From: Trifolium pratense
Taxonomy: Eukaryota; Streptophyta; Magnoliopsida; Fabales; Fabaceae
DNA: 64,000 nucleotides
NCBI RefSeq assembly: GCF_020283565.1
Contig: NC_060063.1
Coordinates: 124,001-188,000 of the forward strand
Reading direction: 5' to 3'
Shown piece after piece: positions 22,930-35,200 of the stretch. Numbering within the stretch: position 1 is the stretch's first letter; each line of letters begins with the position of its first letter. The position numbers and the translations under genes were made by a program. The notes beneath the pieces are model-generated. The model searched no databases, had not been told where the DNA came from, and was given only the letters and a program-made list of their open reading frames with translations.

Positions 22930-24310
22930 GTAATGTAGATGTCACCAAAAAGTTTATTCCTAATATATTTTTTCTACGACAAAATGAAAATTTACATTCA
23001 CGTTAAAGTAATTTTACTAATAATAAGAAGGAATTTTTTTATTCTCATAATCCACAATTAACTTAAAATGTAAAGTAAAAAAAAATAAATACATGATGAA
23101 AAAATAGTCAAACTATAATTTAACTTTTTTTGACTTGAAAAGTGTTAACACCATGCTATATATAGTAAGAATTTATTCTTAATTTAGTTAAAAAAAGTTT
23201 TTTCTAATTGAGTAAAAAAAAGTTTTTCATAATTGAGTAAAAAAATTGTTTCCTAATTGTGTAAAAACTATTTATAACTAATATGTAAGTAACATTTTGT
23301 GGTCTAAATTTGAACATATTGTCACGATTATTTTTTACTACATTATTTTGGTCACAATTTTGACCAAGTTCAACACCTAATCCTTAGACACAATTAACTT
23401 AAGAGAAAAATGAATATACATTGACAATGTAAAATAATTTTACATTCTTAACCAATCACAACAATGTTTTCCGTCACGTCAATCCATTTAAATTCACGTA
23501 ATTCTTCATATGACATGGAAAATATTTAACTATTCTTATTGGTCGTTAGTATAAAATTAATTTACATCGATGATGCGTGTCCTTTAAACTCTTAACTTAA
23601 AATGAAAAGTAAAAAATAAAACACAAATACATGATGAAAAAAATAGTCAAAATATAATTTAACTTTTTTTTACTTGAAAAGTGTTAACACCATGCTATAT
23701 AGTAAGAATTTAAGCCTAATTTAGTATAAAGTTTTTTCTAATTGAGTAAAAAAAAGTTTTTCATAATTGAGTAAAATAATTTTTCCTAATTGTGTAAAAG
23801 ACATTTATTCCTAATATTCACTTTTCTTCGTTAGTAAGTAACATTTTGTGGTCTAATTTTGACCATACTTTTTTGTCACAAAATTTTGACTACATTATTT
23901 GGTCAAAATTTTCACCAAATTCAACATCTCATTCTTAGACACAACTAACAAAAAAAAAAAAATTATAACAAAATAAACTTGTAAGTTGTAACAAAAAGAG
24001 AAAAAAAAAAAAACTAAATTAATTTTTTTAAAAATATCCTCTCTCACATTTTTCACTTTATCATGTTTCTCATATACAATATTTTAGTTTTTGGTTTAAT
24101 TTTAAATGCCCTTAAAACCTTTATCATTTTCCTTTAAATAAATATTATATTTGAAAAGTATAGGTAGGACATGAGTTCCTCTGCGTTTCATTGAAAGAGA
24201 GAAAGACATGGTACTAGAATATTTAATTAATTTAATTTTTATGTATTTCTCTTTGAAACTGAAATCTAAGGTCTTCAGTATTGAAAAAGATCTAAACTCC
24301 TGAAGTACGC
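22930..24310. repeat. Diverged second copy of the MED25 intron 1 / upstream region
   Basis: Blocks match MED25 sequence in order and direction. TTTGACTTGAAAAGTGTTA and GACTACATTATTT match 13100-14370. A TCAACA...TTAGACACAA block and CTCTCACATTTTTCACT through GAAAAAGATCTAA match 15130-15540. The MED25 first coding exon (14531-14631) is missing from this copy. The part at 22980-23400 is repeated again at 23590-23940. Confidence 0.65.
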
Positions 24311-26327
24311 GAAAAAAATTTGGGCGGGAGATCTGAATTGATCATGTAGGCATTTTATCATGTTTTTAATATGTGAGCAAGAAAAGAATCACGGGACCTT
24401 TATGCCTCCTGAACTTTCAGTATAATAGTAATGGGGATACAAAAATTTCACCCTTAGATGGATACAATTTTTTCTACCAAAAAAACTATGGGGTTCTATT
24501 TTTTTTCTCTAACTCATTTCTCTCTTGAGTATAAGGTTATCTTGTGCAATTGTATGCTTTTTGTTTGTTGTTGTTGCTATATATATATATATTGTTGTGC
24601 AACATGCCAATTGTCATTTGCATGTTATCATTTACTTGAATTTCATGTACCACGCCAAGTGTTCAATGTATTACTTGAATTACATGTCACTTGTCGTTTG
24701 CATGTCGTCATTTACATGCATTTTTGTCGGTTTGCGTTTCATGTATATGCAACACCTCATGTGTCTAACATTTCACTTGGATTTCATGCAATATGTCACG
24801 TGTATAACCATATATATAGAAGAGTGGGCTAGAAAAAAGTAATTAATATATAATGCATTAAAAAATGAAAGAGTCATTTATTTTGAGATAATATTTTAAA
24901 GGACAAAACTTATATGCATTTTCTTAGATACAATTTTTCATGTTCTTCTCACAAAAAGATAGTTATTTATATTTTTTAATTAAAAAAAGAAAAAGAAAAT
25001 TATTTTTAAATAAAAATAACTTCCCTCCATGTATCTAGCACAGTAAAAATTGTGTATATGGAACTGTACATAAGTGTGGTCTTATTTTAAAAATGAAACA
25101 TTCGCATGGAGTATTTTGTATGAAATATAAGTATTTTATATTATTTAATAGTTAGATCCAAATTATAAATTCGTCCGTAAGACACTAAAATAATAGAAAT
25201 GGACCTGCTTACTGTACCCAAAACAGTACAAGACAATAATATTTATGGATTACCCGTCCCAAGCGTTGAAAGGAAATACTTGGCCGGCAAGCAAAGGGAG
25301 CACGTTGTTCATGCCTATGGGCTATGACTATGATAGTAAGGTGTTGACACTTGACAAGCTGCAACTTGCTACTACTCACAGTCACTCATCTAAAGGGAAT
25401 TAATTCTATGCATGCACTAATTCCTACAGTTATAAATGTAGTTAATTTTTAGGAAATATATAATTAAATATTTTGTCACTAAAAGGATTGATGGGTTGAG
25501 ATTATATCCTACATTTTCTGTGACAATCCATTCTAGATAAGACAATTCATTCTAGATATGGAACTATCCGAAGAGTTTGGAGAAGGCAAAAAGTGTGTGG
25601 GCTGGAAATAAGTTGAGTTAAATCTATCTTGACTCCATAAGAATTGGTTCAGTTCGAAATTTTGCTTGAGTTTGACATGAACTCTTTTTTCGAGCTTGTT
25701 TAGAGTTCATGAGCAGTTCGGTTCAGTTTGTTAGGTTCAGTTTGTTTTCAACTCGAAACTCAACTCGAGAGTTCGATATGAATTTTTTTTTCTAGTTATT
25801 CTCTATTTTTCATATAGACTCCGATGTGAGACTATTTATTTTTCAAATCCATAAAAACACATCATTGTACATGAAGTTGTCTATCAATTTTAATATTACT
25901 CATTTTTATCCTATTATTGTTAAATGTTTGTCTTAGTTTCTTTAAAGTAATATATATATATATATATTATCAATTATCTAAATGTATAAAATCAATTATA
26001 TATCTGTCAAATTTATAAATTGAAAATTATTTTTGAAGTGTTATTTAAAAATATATTTTGAATTGTTATATATATAATCAAGTCAACCCGTGAATCAAAC
26101 GAGTCGAACTATGTATAAATCAAGTTCAGTTCATATAATTAACGAATTTAATATTTAGCTGAAGTTCGGTTGGTTCAATTCAATAAATCAATTATCGAAT
26201 CAAGTTTCGAACTTTGTTCGAGTAGGTTCAATTCATTACCAGCCAATGTGTTGCCATATCATATGCCTAATTCTCAGCATCTGCGTCTTAGAACCGTTTA
26301 AAACTAATTATGTTTCTTGGTGAAAAC

Positions 26328-26335
26328 TATAAATA
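26328..26335 (+). promoter_or_regulatory. TATA box of Nudix copy 1
   Basis: TATAAATA 46 bp before the ATG, implying a very short 5' leader. The matching place in copy 2 has no TATA box; similarity between the copies starts at about this point. Confidence 0.45.
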
Positions 26336-26380
26336 TTGTGTTGCTGAATTGAATTGAATTACCCACAACACAAGAGTCAA

Positions 26381-29300
26381 ATGTTTGTGCTCACAACAAA
26401 ATCACATACTTTAACCAAAATGATGCTAATGTCATGCAAATTTTCTTCTTCACTCTCACCCTCTCACACTTTTCCCTCCTTTTCTGTTTCAGCCACTTCT
26501 GGCACGTGCAAACTCACGTGGGATCATGTTTTACACATTTCTGAATCTAAACATGTCACACAACAAGACCCTTCTTCTTATCTTCAAGGTTACTTCCACA
26601 AAGTTCAACTTTGTAACCGTGGTTCTGTGAGTACTTACCTTAATTATCTCTTTCTACGGCGACAAAAATTGATTTTATAAGATTGATTTCGATTGAAATT
26701 GAGTTGAATAAAATGTGTTATAAGTTTGGAATTTCTTGTAGGACAAACAATCTGAATTCCTTCCATTTGTCATTGAGGGTCACGTTGTTGGATTCATTCA
26801 CAATAGGTAAAATTTTCTCCATCTCTTTCTTTTTCATGTCTGATGCCTGTGTGATCTTATGCTTGCTTATTCATGAATGTTTCATTGGTTAAACTTTGAA
26901 TTTGTTCAGGTTTGTTGAACATTTGAGACGTTTTAACAATGTGTTCGTTTTTACAAATGATGGAGGTCCCGTTGGTGACTGTGTTTCATTGCATCCATTA
27001 CTGAAGACAGCCGAGGAAAGAACGAGCGCGGTTGCTTATGTAATAGAGCATTTGGGAGAGAAGTATATTCCACATATACGGAATGAGGTATTAGTTATGA
27101 TAAGTTTAGTCACTAGGCTACTTGACAAAAAAAAAAGAAAAGAATATGTTAGATTCCATATCATTCTATTATTTTGTATGTTTTCATAATTCCTAAGTAC
27201 ACAACCTATGTTTTTTTGTGTATATTTTTTGCAGCTATACCCTGTGAAATCATCTTTTGACAAACCCACATTCTTTTCACTGGAACGTGCTGCTGCTCCT
27301 TATTTTGGCATTAAGGTATGTGAAAAGAAAATGCTTCAGATGGTGTATATTTTTAATTACCAAACCTGTTTTCTAAATTGATAATCTAGATAGTTTCCAG
27401 CTGAGGGATATTGATTTAGATTGTTCTTAGCTTCGACTCGTAGTCTTCGACCACTCTTCTTCTTATCCTCCTTGCTTCCATTCAGGTAACCCTGAGAAAT
27501 GGCCGAAAAAATTAAATTATTATTCCACTTGCTTTCTCGCTTGACTTGAAAACTGGAAAAACGGCAGCTATCAGTTCTGTTCTTATTTTAGGTATTCTCT
27601 TTCTTTAGCCACACTCAGGTTTCACCAACTTCGCGTCGGGTTCACTTCAGTTAAATCTTGTTAAAGCAAACCAACGGTTGGTTGGTTGAACGTTAGGTAG
27701 CGAAAGGAACCTTTTAGCTAGCCGGGTAAATTCAACCTCACTATATACTCCATGGAATTGAGAACCCGGCGTAATTGGTTTTATCCAGCGGCTCTTTTTC
27801 CTATATTCTTTCAGATGGCCCTGCTACGTCTGCCCACTACAAAACAACAGGCCTGACTCCGTTTTAGCTAGCCGGGTAAATTCAAACTCACTACATACTC
27901 CTGGTCGACACCCTATACTGAAGTAATTGCCAAGAGAAAACAATCACTTTAGACAGGGCTTAGGATTTCCACACCCTAGCTAAGAGAGAATCTAAAACAT
28001 TAGGAACAACACCAGCCATAAGCATCAAGTAAGCCGACTTAATCGAAAAGGTCTCAGTAAAATCATGTCTCCAAGACCAGGAATTGATAGCCCCTAATAA
28101 AGGAGGGTTCGTCACTGTTGTATTTTGTGTAATTCGTGCTTTGTTATTACTTGTGCAACAAGGAATAATTTCCTTGTGAGTTAGTTAGAGAGTTTTTAGG
28201 GAGTTAGTTAGTTAGTTGTAAGTTTGTTACAATTGAACCACCTTGCTTGTGTGTGAAGCAATAGAGTATAAGTAGGAGAATGCATTGTACTCTTTTATCA
28301 AGTGTTAATAATAAACTCTCTCTTTTCTCTCTAATCTCACTCAACAAACATAAGCTTCATTTTCTTGTTCTTCCACACAAGAACTTTTGTGCAAGTTCTG
28401 ATAAGTGCGTTCTGAGCCTATCGTGTGTGTGCCTGCTTAGGCGCGATCCGTGACCATCCTGCTATCGTGTCTTCCCAAGATGATCTCTCTTAACCCTAGC
28501 CTTTTTGTTAGCCTTTGAAACCCTAAAATCCCCTTAAAAAAGTCAGAAAACGCATAACATATATATAGACTCGCAGGCACTACGCCTGGGCGCAACCTCC
28601 CACGCCTGGGCGTGAGCAGGCAGAGTTCATCCCAGTTTTTCATGCCTGGGCGCCAGCTCCCACGCCTGGGCGTGAGCAGACAGAATCTACCAAAACATGA
28701 TTTTCTGATTTTTACATTATTTCAAGGCAATATTCAACATATCCTATAGCTCTTTATTATTTGTTATAACTTATCATCTTTAACCTTCATTTTTCTTCTG
28801 TTTGAAGAATAGGCTTATGCGATACACATGAGCGGCTATGTTGAGCTAGATGGGGAGAAGCACTTATGGATAGCGAAGAGAAGTCACTCGAAATCCACAT
28901 ATCCTGGATTGCTTGATCATCTAGTTGCAGGAGGACTGGTTTGTAGTCTCATTTTTTTGGTATGTGTATTATATTATTATCTCGAGTTTCTGAGTTAATT
29001 TTTACTGTTGCAATTGCAGCCGATGGAATTGATTGTCGGGAAAATGTTGTAAAGGAATGTGAAGAGGAAGCAGGAATTCCCAGGTCCATCTCTATTAAGT
29101 AAGGCTCTGCTTGGATAAACAACTTTAATAGCTTATCATATAAGTGTATGTGTATGTTATTTCTATAATAAATGATACAAGGTTTAACTATACATTTGTT
29201 CATTTACGTTTATTTTAAGTTTTAATTTGCTCCTTACGTTTTAAAAGTATCAATTTGGTCCCTTAAGTCAAACTTGGTGAGCTTATGGAAATATGTTGAA

Positions 29301-30590
29301 CACAGCTTATGGACACGTTCCTTAAGCTCTCCCAAACAATCTTTTAAGTGCTTATGCTATATGTTGAACACAGCTTATGGACACGACATAAGTTGTTTCC
29401 TTAAGCTCTCCCAAACAATCTTTTAAGTGCTTATGCTAGTAGATAAACTCAATAAATCGATCCAAACAGGTCTGAAGTTTACAATTACCACACTTTTCTT
29501 TTGGATGATGAGCTAGCTGAACTTCTTTATGTTGCTATGATCAACAATTGTGTTTGAGTATTCAATGAACATATTTTTTCAAACCATTTGCTGAAATTTA
29601 ATTACAAGTTAAATGTTTTCTATTTTCTGTTCTTGCAGAGCTAAACCTGTTGGTGCTATCTCATATATGGACATCGACGGATATAGATACCAGCGATATG
29701 TTGTATTCAGCTATGATTTGATACTTCCTGAAAGTTTTGAACCAAAAAATGAAGGTGTGCCTTTTAAACTCATTCTTGAATTTTACTCTCCTTTCTAGTG
29801 GTGCCATGATCACCCTTTGTAATAATTTGATAAATAAAATATCAGATGGAGAAGTTGATAGCTTCAAGTTAATCCCTGTCAAGCAAGTCGCAGAAGTCAT
29901 ACGCAAGACACAATTTTTCAAACCAAATTGCGCTATCGGGATCATTGACTTCCTGTTTCGACACGGGTATTTCTTTCTTTGTGCACACAATTTCATGCAT
30001 TTCTCTCACTACTTGTGAAAATACATTTTTGAGCAGTGTTACTCAGAATTATTAAATACTGGCGTTGTATCTCAATAGGCCATATCATTGCAGAATTTAA
30101 ACAAATATTTGTTGCTCTGCGTGCGATACGCTATTTAATATGAAATGTTGTGTAGCAGAATTTGAGCAAACCGTTTTTCTCCGATCTGCTATTGACAACA
30201 TTGGTGCTTCTGTGCTTTTTCTAGAAACTCATGTATTCCCCAATACGCTGTTTAGTATAAAATGTTGTGTGGCGGAATTTGAACAAACTGTTTTTCCCCG
30301 ATCCGCTATTGACAACATTCGTGCTTCTGTGCTTTTCTAGGAAAACTCATGCTTATAATGAAATTGGAATTTCAAGGCTTTGTAAATATATATTAGGAAA
30401 TGTATTGCAGCAGTATAGTACTTAAATACAAAGTAAGAAAAGTGAATTTGTTTTGCATTTGTTTTCTTATTGTTGGGGTGCAAAGTGAAACTTTGATTAC
30501 TATATATTCTGATATTGCAGATACATAAGTCCTGAAAATCATGGATATTTGGATCTCCTGAGAAGCTTAATAAAAGGAGATTGCTCCTAA
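26381..30590 (+). CDS. NUDT20: Nudix hydrolase, NUDT20/24 type, left copy (possibly disabled)
   Basis: Exons 26381-26626, 26742-26806, 26910-27087, 27235-27315, 28813-28938, 29020-29098, 29639-29754, 29846-29966 and 30521-30590 match the right copy exon for exon. The predicted protein has a plastid-like amino end, a DUF4743-type region (LTWDHVL, FVIEGHVVGFIHNR) and a Nudix box read as VVKECEEEAGIP. Arabidopsis NUDT20 and NUDT24 hydrolyse damaged thiamine diphosphates. Exon 6 is 79 nt instead of the 80 nt in copy 2, because CCACATGG became CCGATGG at its start. With the normal donor this gives an early TAA at about 29050. A donor four bases further on (28943, GTAGTC) would restore the frame as GGLVSDGIDC, giving 361 residues. 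Pseudogene or splice-rescued gene: undecided. Confidence 0.75.
27108..27140 (+). mobile_element. 5'-truncated SINE (family 1) tail in Nudix copy 1 intron 3
   Basis: Only the last part CACTAGGCTACTTGAC plus an A-run is present. Copy 2 reads straight through at this point (around 35215), so the insertion postdates the gene duplication or was lost from copy 2. Confidence 0.6.
27400..27935. other. Foreign-looking block in Nudix copy 1 intron 4, perhaps mitochondrial DNA
   Basis: Base composition is less AT-rich than the surroundings. TTTTAGCTAGCCGGGTAAAT occurs twice (about 27712 and 27863). Wording such as GGTAGCGAAAGGAACC is reminiscent of plant mitochondrial genomes. Recall only; it is absent from copy 2. 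Confidence 0.3.
28110..28440 (+). mobile_element. LTR-like block in Nudix copy 1 intron 4
   Basis: Has the order of a copia LTR: TGTTGTATTTTGTGTAATTC at the left, GAGTATAAGTAGG (TATA-like), then ATAATAAACTCTCTC (polyadenylation-like). No partner LTR was seen, so it could be a solo LTR. Boundaries are uncertain. Confidence 0.4.
28577..28682. repeat. GC-rich 60-bp tandem pair (ACGCCTGGGCGTGAG)
   Basis: Two units with a 60-bp period, each with two CGCCTGGGCG palindromic cores, GC-rich in AT-rich DNA. It lies in Nudix copy 1 intron 4, and similar sequence is not present in copy 2. Confidence 0.7.
29102..29473. mobile_element. MITE-like GTTTGGAT element in Nudix copy 1 intron 6
   Basis: Begins AGGCTCTGCTTGGATAAAC, ends AAATCGATCCAAACAGGTCT. 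An inner block (GTGCTTATGCTATATGTTG region, about 29290-29410) is partly duplicated. Copy 2 intron 6 has a related element at 33225-33672. Confidence 0.5.
30135..30345. repeat. Two-unit tandem repeat in Nudix copy 1 intron 8
   Basis: Units of about 105 bp start near 30137 and 30243, each with AATGTTGTGTAGCAGAATTT, CCGATCTGCTATTGACAACAT and GTGCTTCTGTGCTTTT. Related to the dispersed sequence at 720-800. Confidence 0.75.
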
Positions 30591-30837
30591 TACATAAACT
30601 GCGCGAAAATGAAACTGCAGCAAATCCGAATCCATAACTATTCACTGAACCAAGCATTTGAGTATCTTGGTTATTGTTATTCTTTCTCTATATGTATATA
30701 TGCATGCAGTTGGATTGTATTTATTCTTTTCATTATCTTTAACTATTGGAAAGGTAATCTTGACATTATAAAAAGTCCAACCCAAAAATGATGTATACTC
30801 CATCCGGTCCTGTATATAAGAAAAAGTCTATTTTTTA

Positions 30838-31168
30838 TATTCATTTGTTTTTAATAAGCATAGGAAATGGATTATTTACATAAATTATGCTAATTACTGT
30901 TGTGATACTTATTGACAACTTCTTTCATTTAAATTCTCCATAAGCACTTTAAGAACTTCTTTCATACAATTTTGTTTGGATTGGCTTAGGAATAGCTAAT
31001 TTGGATAACAACTGTCAAAGTGTTTGAGAGAGCTTGTTACATAATAGCTTATGTTTGAGCTGAATGATAAACTTCAAAAGAAAACAATTTCTTCTGTAAC
31101 TAAGCCTACTTACTGAGGGACAGCAACTAAAGCAAAACAAGTGTAACACCTGTGATGTTTCCGTAGAA
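30838..31168 (+). pseudogene. Scrambled, internally deleted SBDS fragment
   Basis: 31051-31168 matches SBDS exon 5 (about 21237-21350), encoding [15 protein letters not shown], with a small insertion that makes a stop and loss of frame. Just before it, 30915-31050 resembles SBDS intron 2 at 19125-19235, and 30838-30910 resembles intron 2 at 17676-17740. Keeping intron sequence means this came from DNA, not from reverse-transcribed mRNA. It sits between the two Nudix copies and ends where F-box sequence begins. Confidence 0.75.
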
Positions 31169-31173
31169 GTTGT

Positions 31174-31319
31174 CAATACTTCTAACATGGTCTTCAAATC
31201 AACATTTTCATCAATCTTCATAGAGCATGTGACTTTCACATCCTTCAAGTCATGCCACCAACACTTTCATCATCTTTTCTTTTCATTAGGGTCTCGTAAA
31301 AGAACTGTAGTTTTAGACA

Positions 31320-31367
<48 letters not shown>

Positions 31368-32050
31368 TAGAAGCTCCACACAACATTTATATTGATAAAT
31401 TTATGCACCTATCAAAGTCAATCTTAAATGTTCTGTCAAAATCGTCAGGAAAATAATGTAAATTCTCAAGACTCAGGGAATCAACAAAAACCTCTTGAAT
31501 TCTTGAAACATCAACTCCCTTGAGCTTTTGTAGACCATTCAAGTTCAAACACTTTTTCGCCGAAGAGGGAAAGTATAGATCTGTTTGGTCACCACCAGGG
31601 CTCAACACAACACACTCTTTCAAAGTTATATATTCAATCAAAAGGACAACAAGAAATGATATGCTCAATTGTATGTTCATCTCCCAAAATTACACCGGTC
31701 ATTGACAATTCCCTCAATGATAAAAACTTGATTGAACGATTCATGAATGTAGAACCAACCTTGATTCGCCCCACCAACACCAACCTAGCTAATGATTTTA
31801 CTTCAATGACATCCATTGGCAAGACATAGTATTTGTTTTTAACTATAGACAAGCTTTCGGAAAGCGTTATTACCTCAACACTACTTTCAGCAGCCAATTT
31901 AAACCAAAAATCAACATACTTTGACATATCATGAAGCCCAAAAAGGTTCATCGTCAGATTAAACTTTTTGATAACCATGCGTTGGTCAGAAAACGTTAAC
32001 ATTCTCCTTGTCACATGATTATAAAATCTTAAGATGTTTCTCTTCCACAA
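31174..32050 (-). pseudogene. F-box/LRR family gene remnant without its F-box
   Basis: Read on the minus strand: HVTRRMLTFSD, then KYVDFWFKLAAES, an LSLRELSMTGV leucine-rich stretch, HTIEHIISCCP and YITLKECVVLS. A frame break near 31640 (stop after CPFD, continuing as IEYITLKEC) splits it. After a (TA)n/(TG)n run at 31321-31363 comes WWHDLKDVKVTCSMKI at 31255-31190, a usual carboxy motif of legume F-box/FBD-type proteins. The amino F-box is absent. Such proteins normally choose targets for SCF ubiquitin ligases; this one is broken. Confidence 0.7.
31321..31363. repeat. (TA)n(TG)n microsatellite
   Basis: About 15 TA units followed by about 6 TG units, inside the F-box remnant. Confidence 0.9.
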
Positions 32051-32213
32051 TTAATTTCATTGAATATGGTAATCATTTATGCCAAGTTTTGAATAAAAAT
32101 ACAATCCAATAGTTAAAGATAAACAAAGAATAAATACAATTAAATTGCATGCATAAATACATATAAAGAAAGAATAACAATAACCAAGATATACTTAAGT
32201 AACAACTTATGTA

Positions 32214-35200
32214 TCAGGAGCAATCTCCTTCTCTTAAGCTTCTCAGGAGATTCAAATATCCATGATTTTCAGGACTTATGTATCTGCAATATCAGAATAT
32301 ATAATTATCAAGGTTTCACTTTGCACTCCAACAATAAGAAAACAAATGGAAAAGAAATTCACTTTTGTTGCTTTGTATGAAATACTATTGCAATATATGT
32401 TTCCTAATATATATTCACAAAGCCTTGAAAATTTCAATACCATTATGAATAATGTCAAAAGAATACAACATGAGTTTCAGAAAAAGCAAAGTAGCACCAA
32501 TATTCTCAATCACAGATCGCAGAAAGAAACTCTACACAACAGTGTTATAGTGCCACCATAGCCGCTATTTGACAACATTTTGTACTAAAAATAGAGTATT
32601 GCGGAACAACACTGATTTGTTCAAATTATGCCATGTTATAGAGCTCTCAAAATAAGGTGAGAAATGTATGAAATGATGTGGACAAAGAAGGAAATACCCG
32701 TGTCGAAACAGGAAATCAATGATCACGATAGCGCAATTTGGTTTGAAAAATTGTGTCGTGCGAATAACTTCTGCAACTTGCTTAACAGGGATCAATTTGA
32801 AGCTTTCAACTTCTCCATCTGATATTTGATTTAACAAGTTTATCACAAAGGGTGATCATGGAACCGTTGGAAAGGAGAATAAAATTTGAGAATAAGTTTA
32901 AAAAACAGACCTTCATTTTTTGGTACAAAACTTTCCGGAAGTATCAAATCATAGCAGAATAGAACATCTCTCTTGTATCTATATCCGTCGATGTCCATAT
33001 ATGAGACAGCACCAACAGGTTTAGCTCTGCAAGAACAACAGTGAAGAGACATTTAACTTGATTTCTCATTTTAGCAATTGGTTGGAAAATAATGGTAAAC
33101 TGAATAACCAACAAAGTTGTTGAGCATAGCAACATAAAGAAGTTCAGCTAGCTCATCATCGCAGAAGAAAAACCAAAATTTGTGCTATAAAGGAGGAGAG
33201 GGAGGAAGGTATGGTGGATGTAAGCTTTGTGTTTGTTTATATCAAGCTTATTTGAGTTTATCTACTGATATAAGCACTTGTGATATTATTTGGAAGAGCT
33301 TATAAAAACAACTTATGACATGTTCATGTTGTTAATCTTAGATAGCTAAAAATGCTATAGTCGGTAACGCTAAACGCTATGGCGCCACTTCTTGACCGCT
33401 ATTCACGGCCGCTATCACCACTACTCTCAGAGGCGCCTCACAGGCCTATGGCGTGGCAGTGGGGGGCTGCGCTGCCACACTATAGGCACATTATTGACAA
33501 CCTAGGACATGTTCATAAGGTATGTTCAGTTTTTTCACAAACTCTCCGAGATAGCTTATGGAAACAACTTATAGCTTATATAAAAAAAATTGACTTTATT
33601 TTATCTTTGGTTATAGAAATAGCTTATACATAAACACTTATATGGTAAGTGCTTAAAGTTAGTTATTTAAACAGGGTCTTACTTAATAGAGATGGACCTG
33701 GGAATTCCAGCTTCCTCTTCACATTCCTTTACAACATTTTCCTGACAATCAATTCCATGTGGCTGTGACAGTAGCGATTAACTCAGAAACTCGAGATGAT
33801 AATAAATATTAACTTAAAAAAAATAGTAAACTGTTCCAATCCGCTTATATTAATTTGATCATTTCAGCGGTTGCACATTATCAACGCTGTTCAGTTCCAG
33901 AAAAAAGTCTTAGGAAGAAAGTTTAATATGTCAAGGCTCAGATTTGAACTTTTAGTTGGCCTACATTGGAAAGAGATAAAAATGAAATTACAAACCAGTC
34001 CTCCGGCAACAAGATGATCAAGCATTCCAGGATATGTGGATTTCGAGTGACTTCTCTTCGCTATCCATAGGTGCTTCTCTCCATCCAGCTCAACATATCC
34101 ACTCATATGGATTCCATAAGCCTATTCTTCAATCAGGATAAGAAAGAAGGTTAAAGACGATATCTCTAACCCTATTTTTTATTTTATTTTTGGTCCAGAT
34201 CTCTAACCCTATTTATAAGAAACTCTTTTTTTTGTATTAACCCTTTGGTTCCCAGGGGAAGGGGCACCGGTGATCCAGAGTTCGGCTGCATGGTAAGTAA
34301 AGCCGGACTAAGAATTGTTCCCATCAGGAATCGAACTCGGGTTCTCCTGAACGATTTGTTCTAGGGGGAGCTCATTAACCACTTGGGCCCATTGTCTTGG
34401 TTTATTTATAAGAAACTTTAGTCATTATCATATGTGTCCATTTTGTGTATAATGTTACTTAAATACCCTTTTGTGTATAGATGTGTCAAACTATGACTTT
34501 CCACCACTCAAGACAAATTAGTAGTATTAATAAGTGATGAAGTTGGAAAATGAAAATGTAACTATTGAAATGGAGAACAAAGGTAGTAACAAACAAGAGC
34601 TTTAGGATACAATGTGGACATCTATAAGAAAGTTTATCATAAAACAAATAGCGTACAGATATATACCGCTAAGACCAATATTAATCTTCAAAATAATTTC
34701 AGCAACAATAATCTATAATGGATAAATTCAACTCCAAATTAGTAATGCAGGTTCAGTAGTCGAATTTCAATTAGATGATGATTAATACTTGACAATTTTA
34801 CTTAAATTTGTAACGGTGAAATTTAACGTACATAAAAGAAATAGGTTATCATGAAATGGAACATAATTTTCTCCCAAAACAATGAATGGTGGCTTAATAC
34901 ACTTTTGCAGAGTTAACTGTATAACAGTTGAACATATGATTTAAAAACTTAACAAACTTTACAGTAAATACAATAAATTTTAGAAAAACAGTTTGGTAAT
35001 TAAGTACACACTATCCAAAGTATTTTTTTTTCTCACGTACCTTAATGCCAAAATAAGGAGCAGCAGCGCGTTCCAGTGAAAAGAAAATAGGTTTGTCAAA
35101 TGATGATTTCACTGGGTATAGCTTGTAAAACATACACAAAAAACATAAGCTATGTAAGGTATCATAAAAACATAGAGTAGAATAGAACCGAATGGTGAAA

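Larger units (their letters stand above)
21501..26380. other. Intergenic region between SBDS and Nudix copy 1
   Basis: 4.9 kb without a recognisable gene. Separately listed: a (TA)n run, a TRIM element and a duplicated MED25-like segment. At 24600-24800 there are loose repeats of ACTTGAATTTCATGTACC, and 25600-26240 is rich in GAGTTCG/GGTTCAGTTTG words typical of an old dispersed repeat. The remaining sequence shows nothing callable. Confidence 0.6.

Noticed and set aside
24458..24842. Two overlapping plus-strand frames of 105-124 codons
   Set aside because: Low-complexity, Phe/Tyr/Cys-rich translation from repeated ACTTGAATTTCATG words; no motif, no splice partner.
26354..26380. Longer amino end for Nudix copy 1 starting at 26354
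   Set aside because: The codon there is TTG, not ATG. The first ATG is 26381; the same holds for copy 2 (37556, not 37583).
29661..29996. Minus-strand 111-codon frame over Nudix copy 1
   Set aside because: Antisense shadow of exons 7 and 8.
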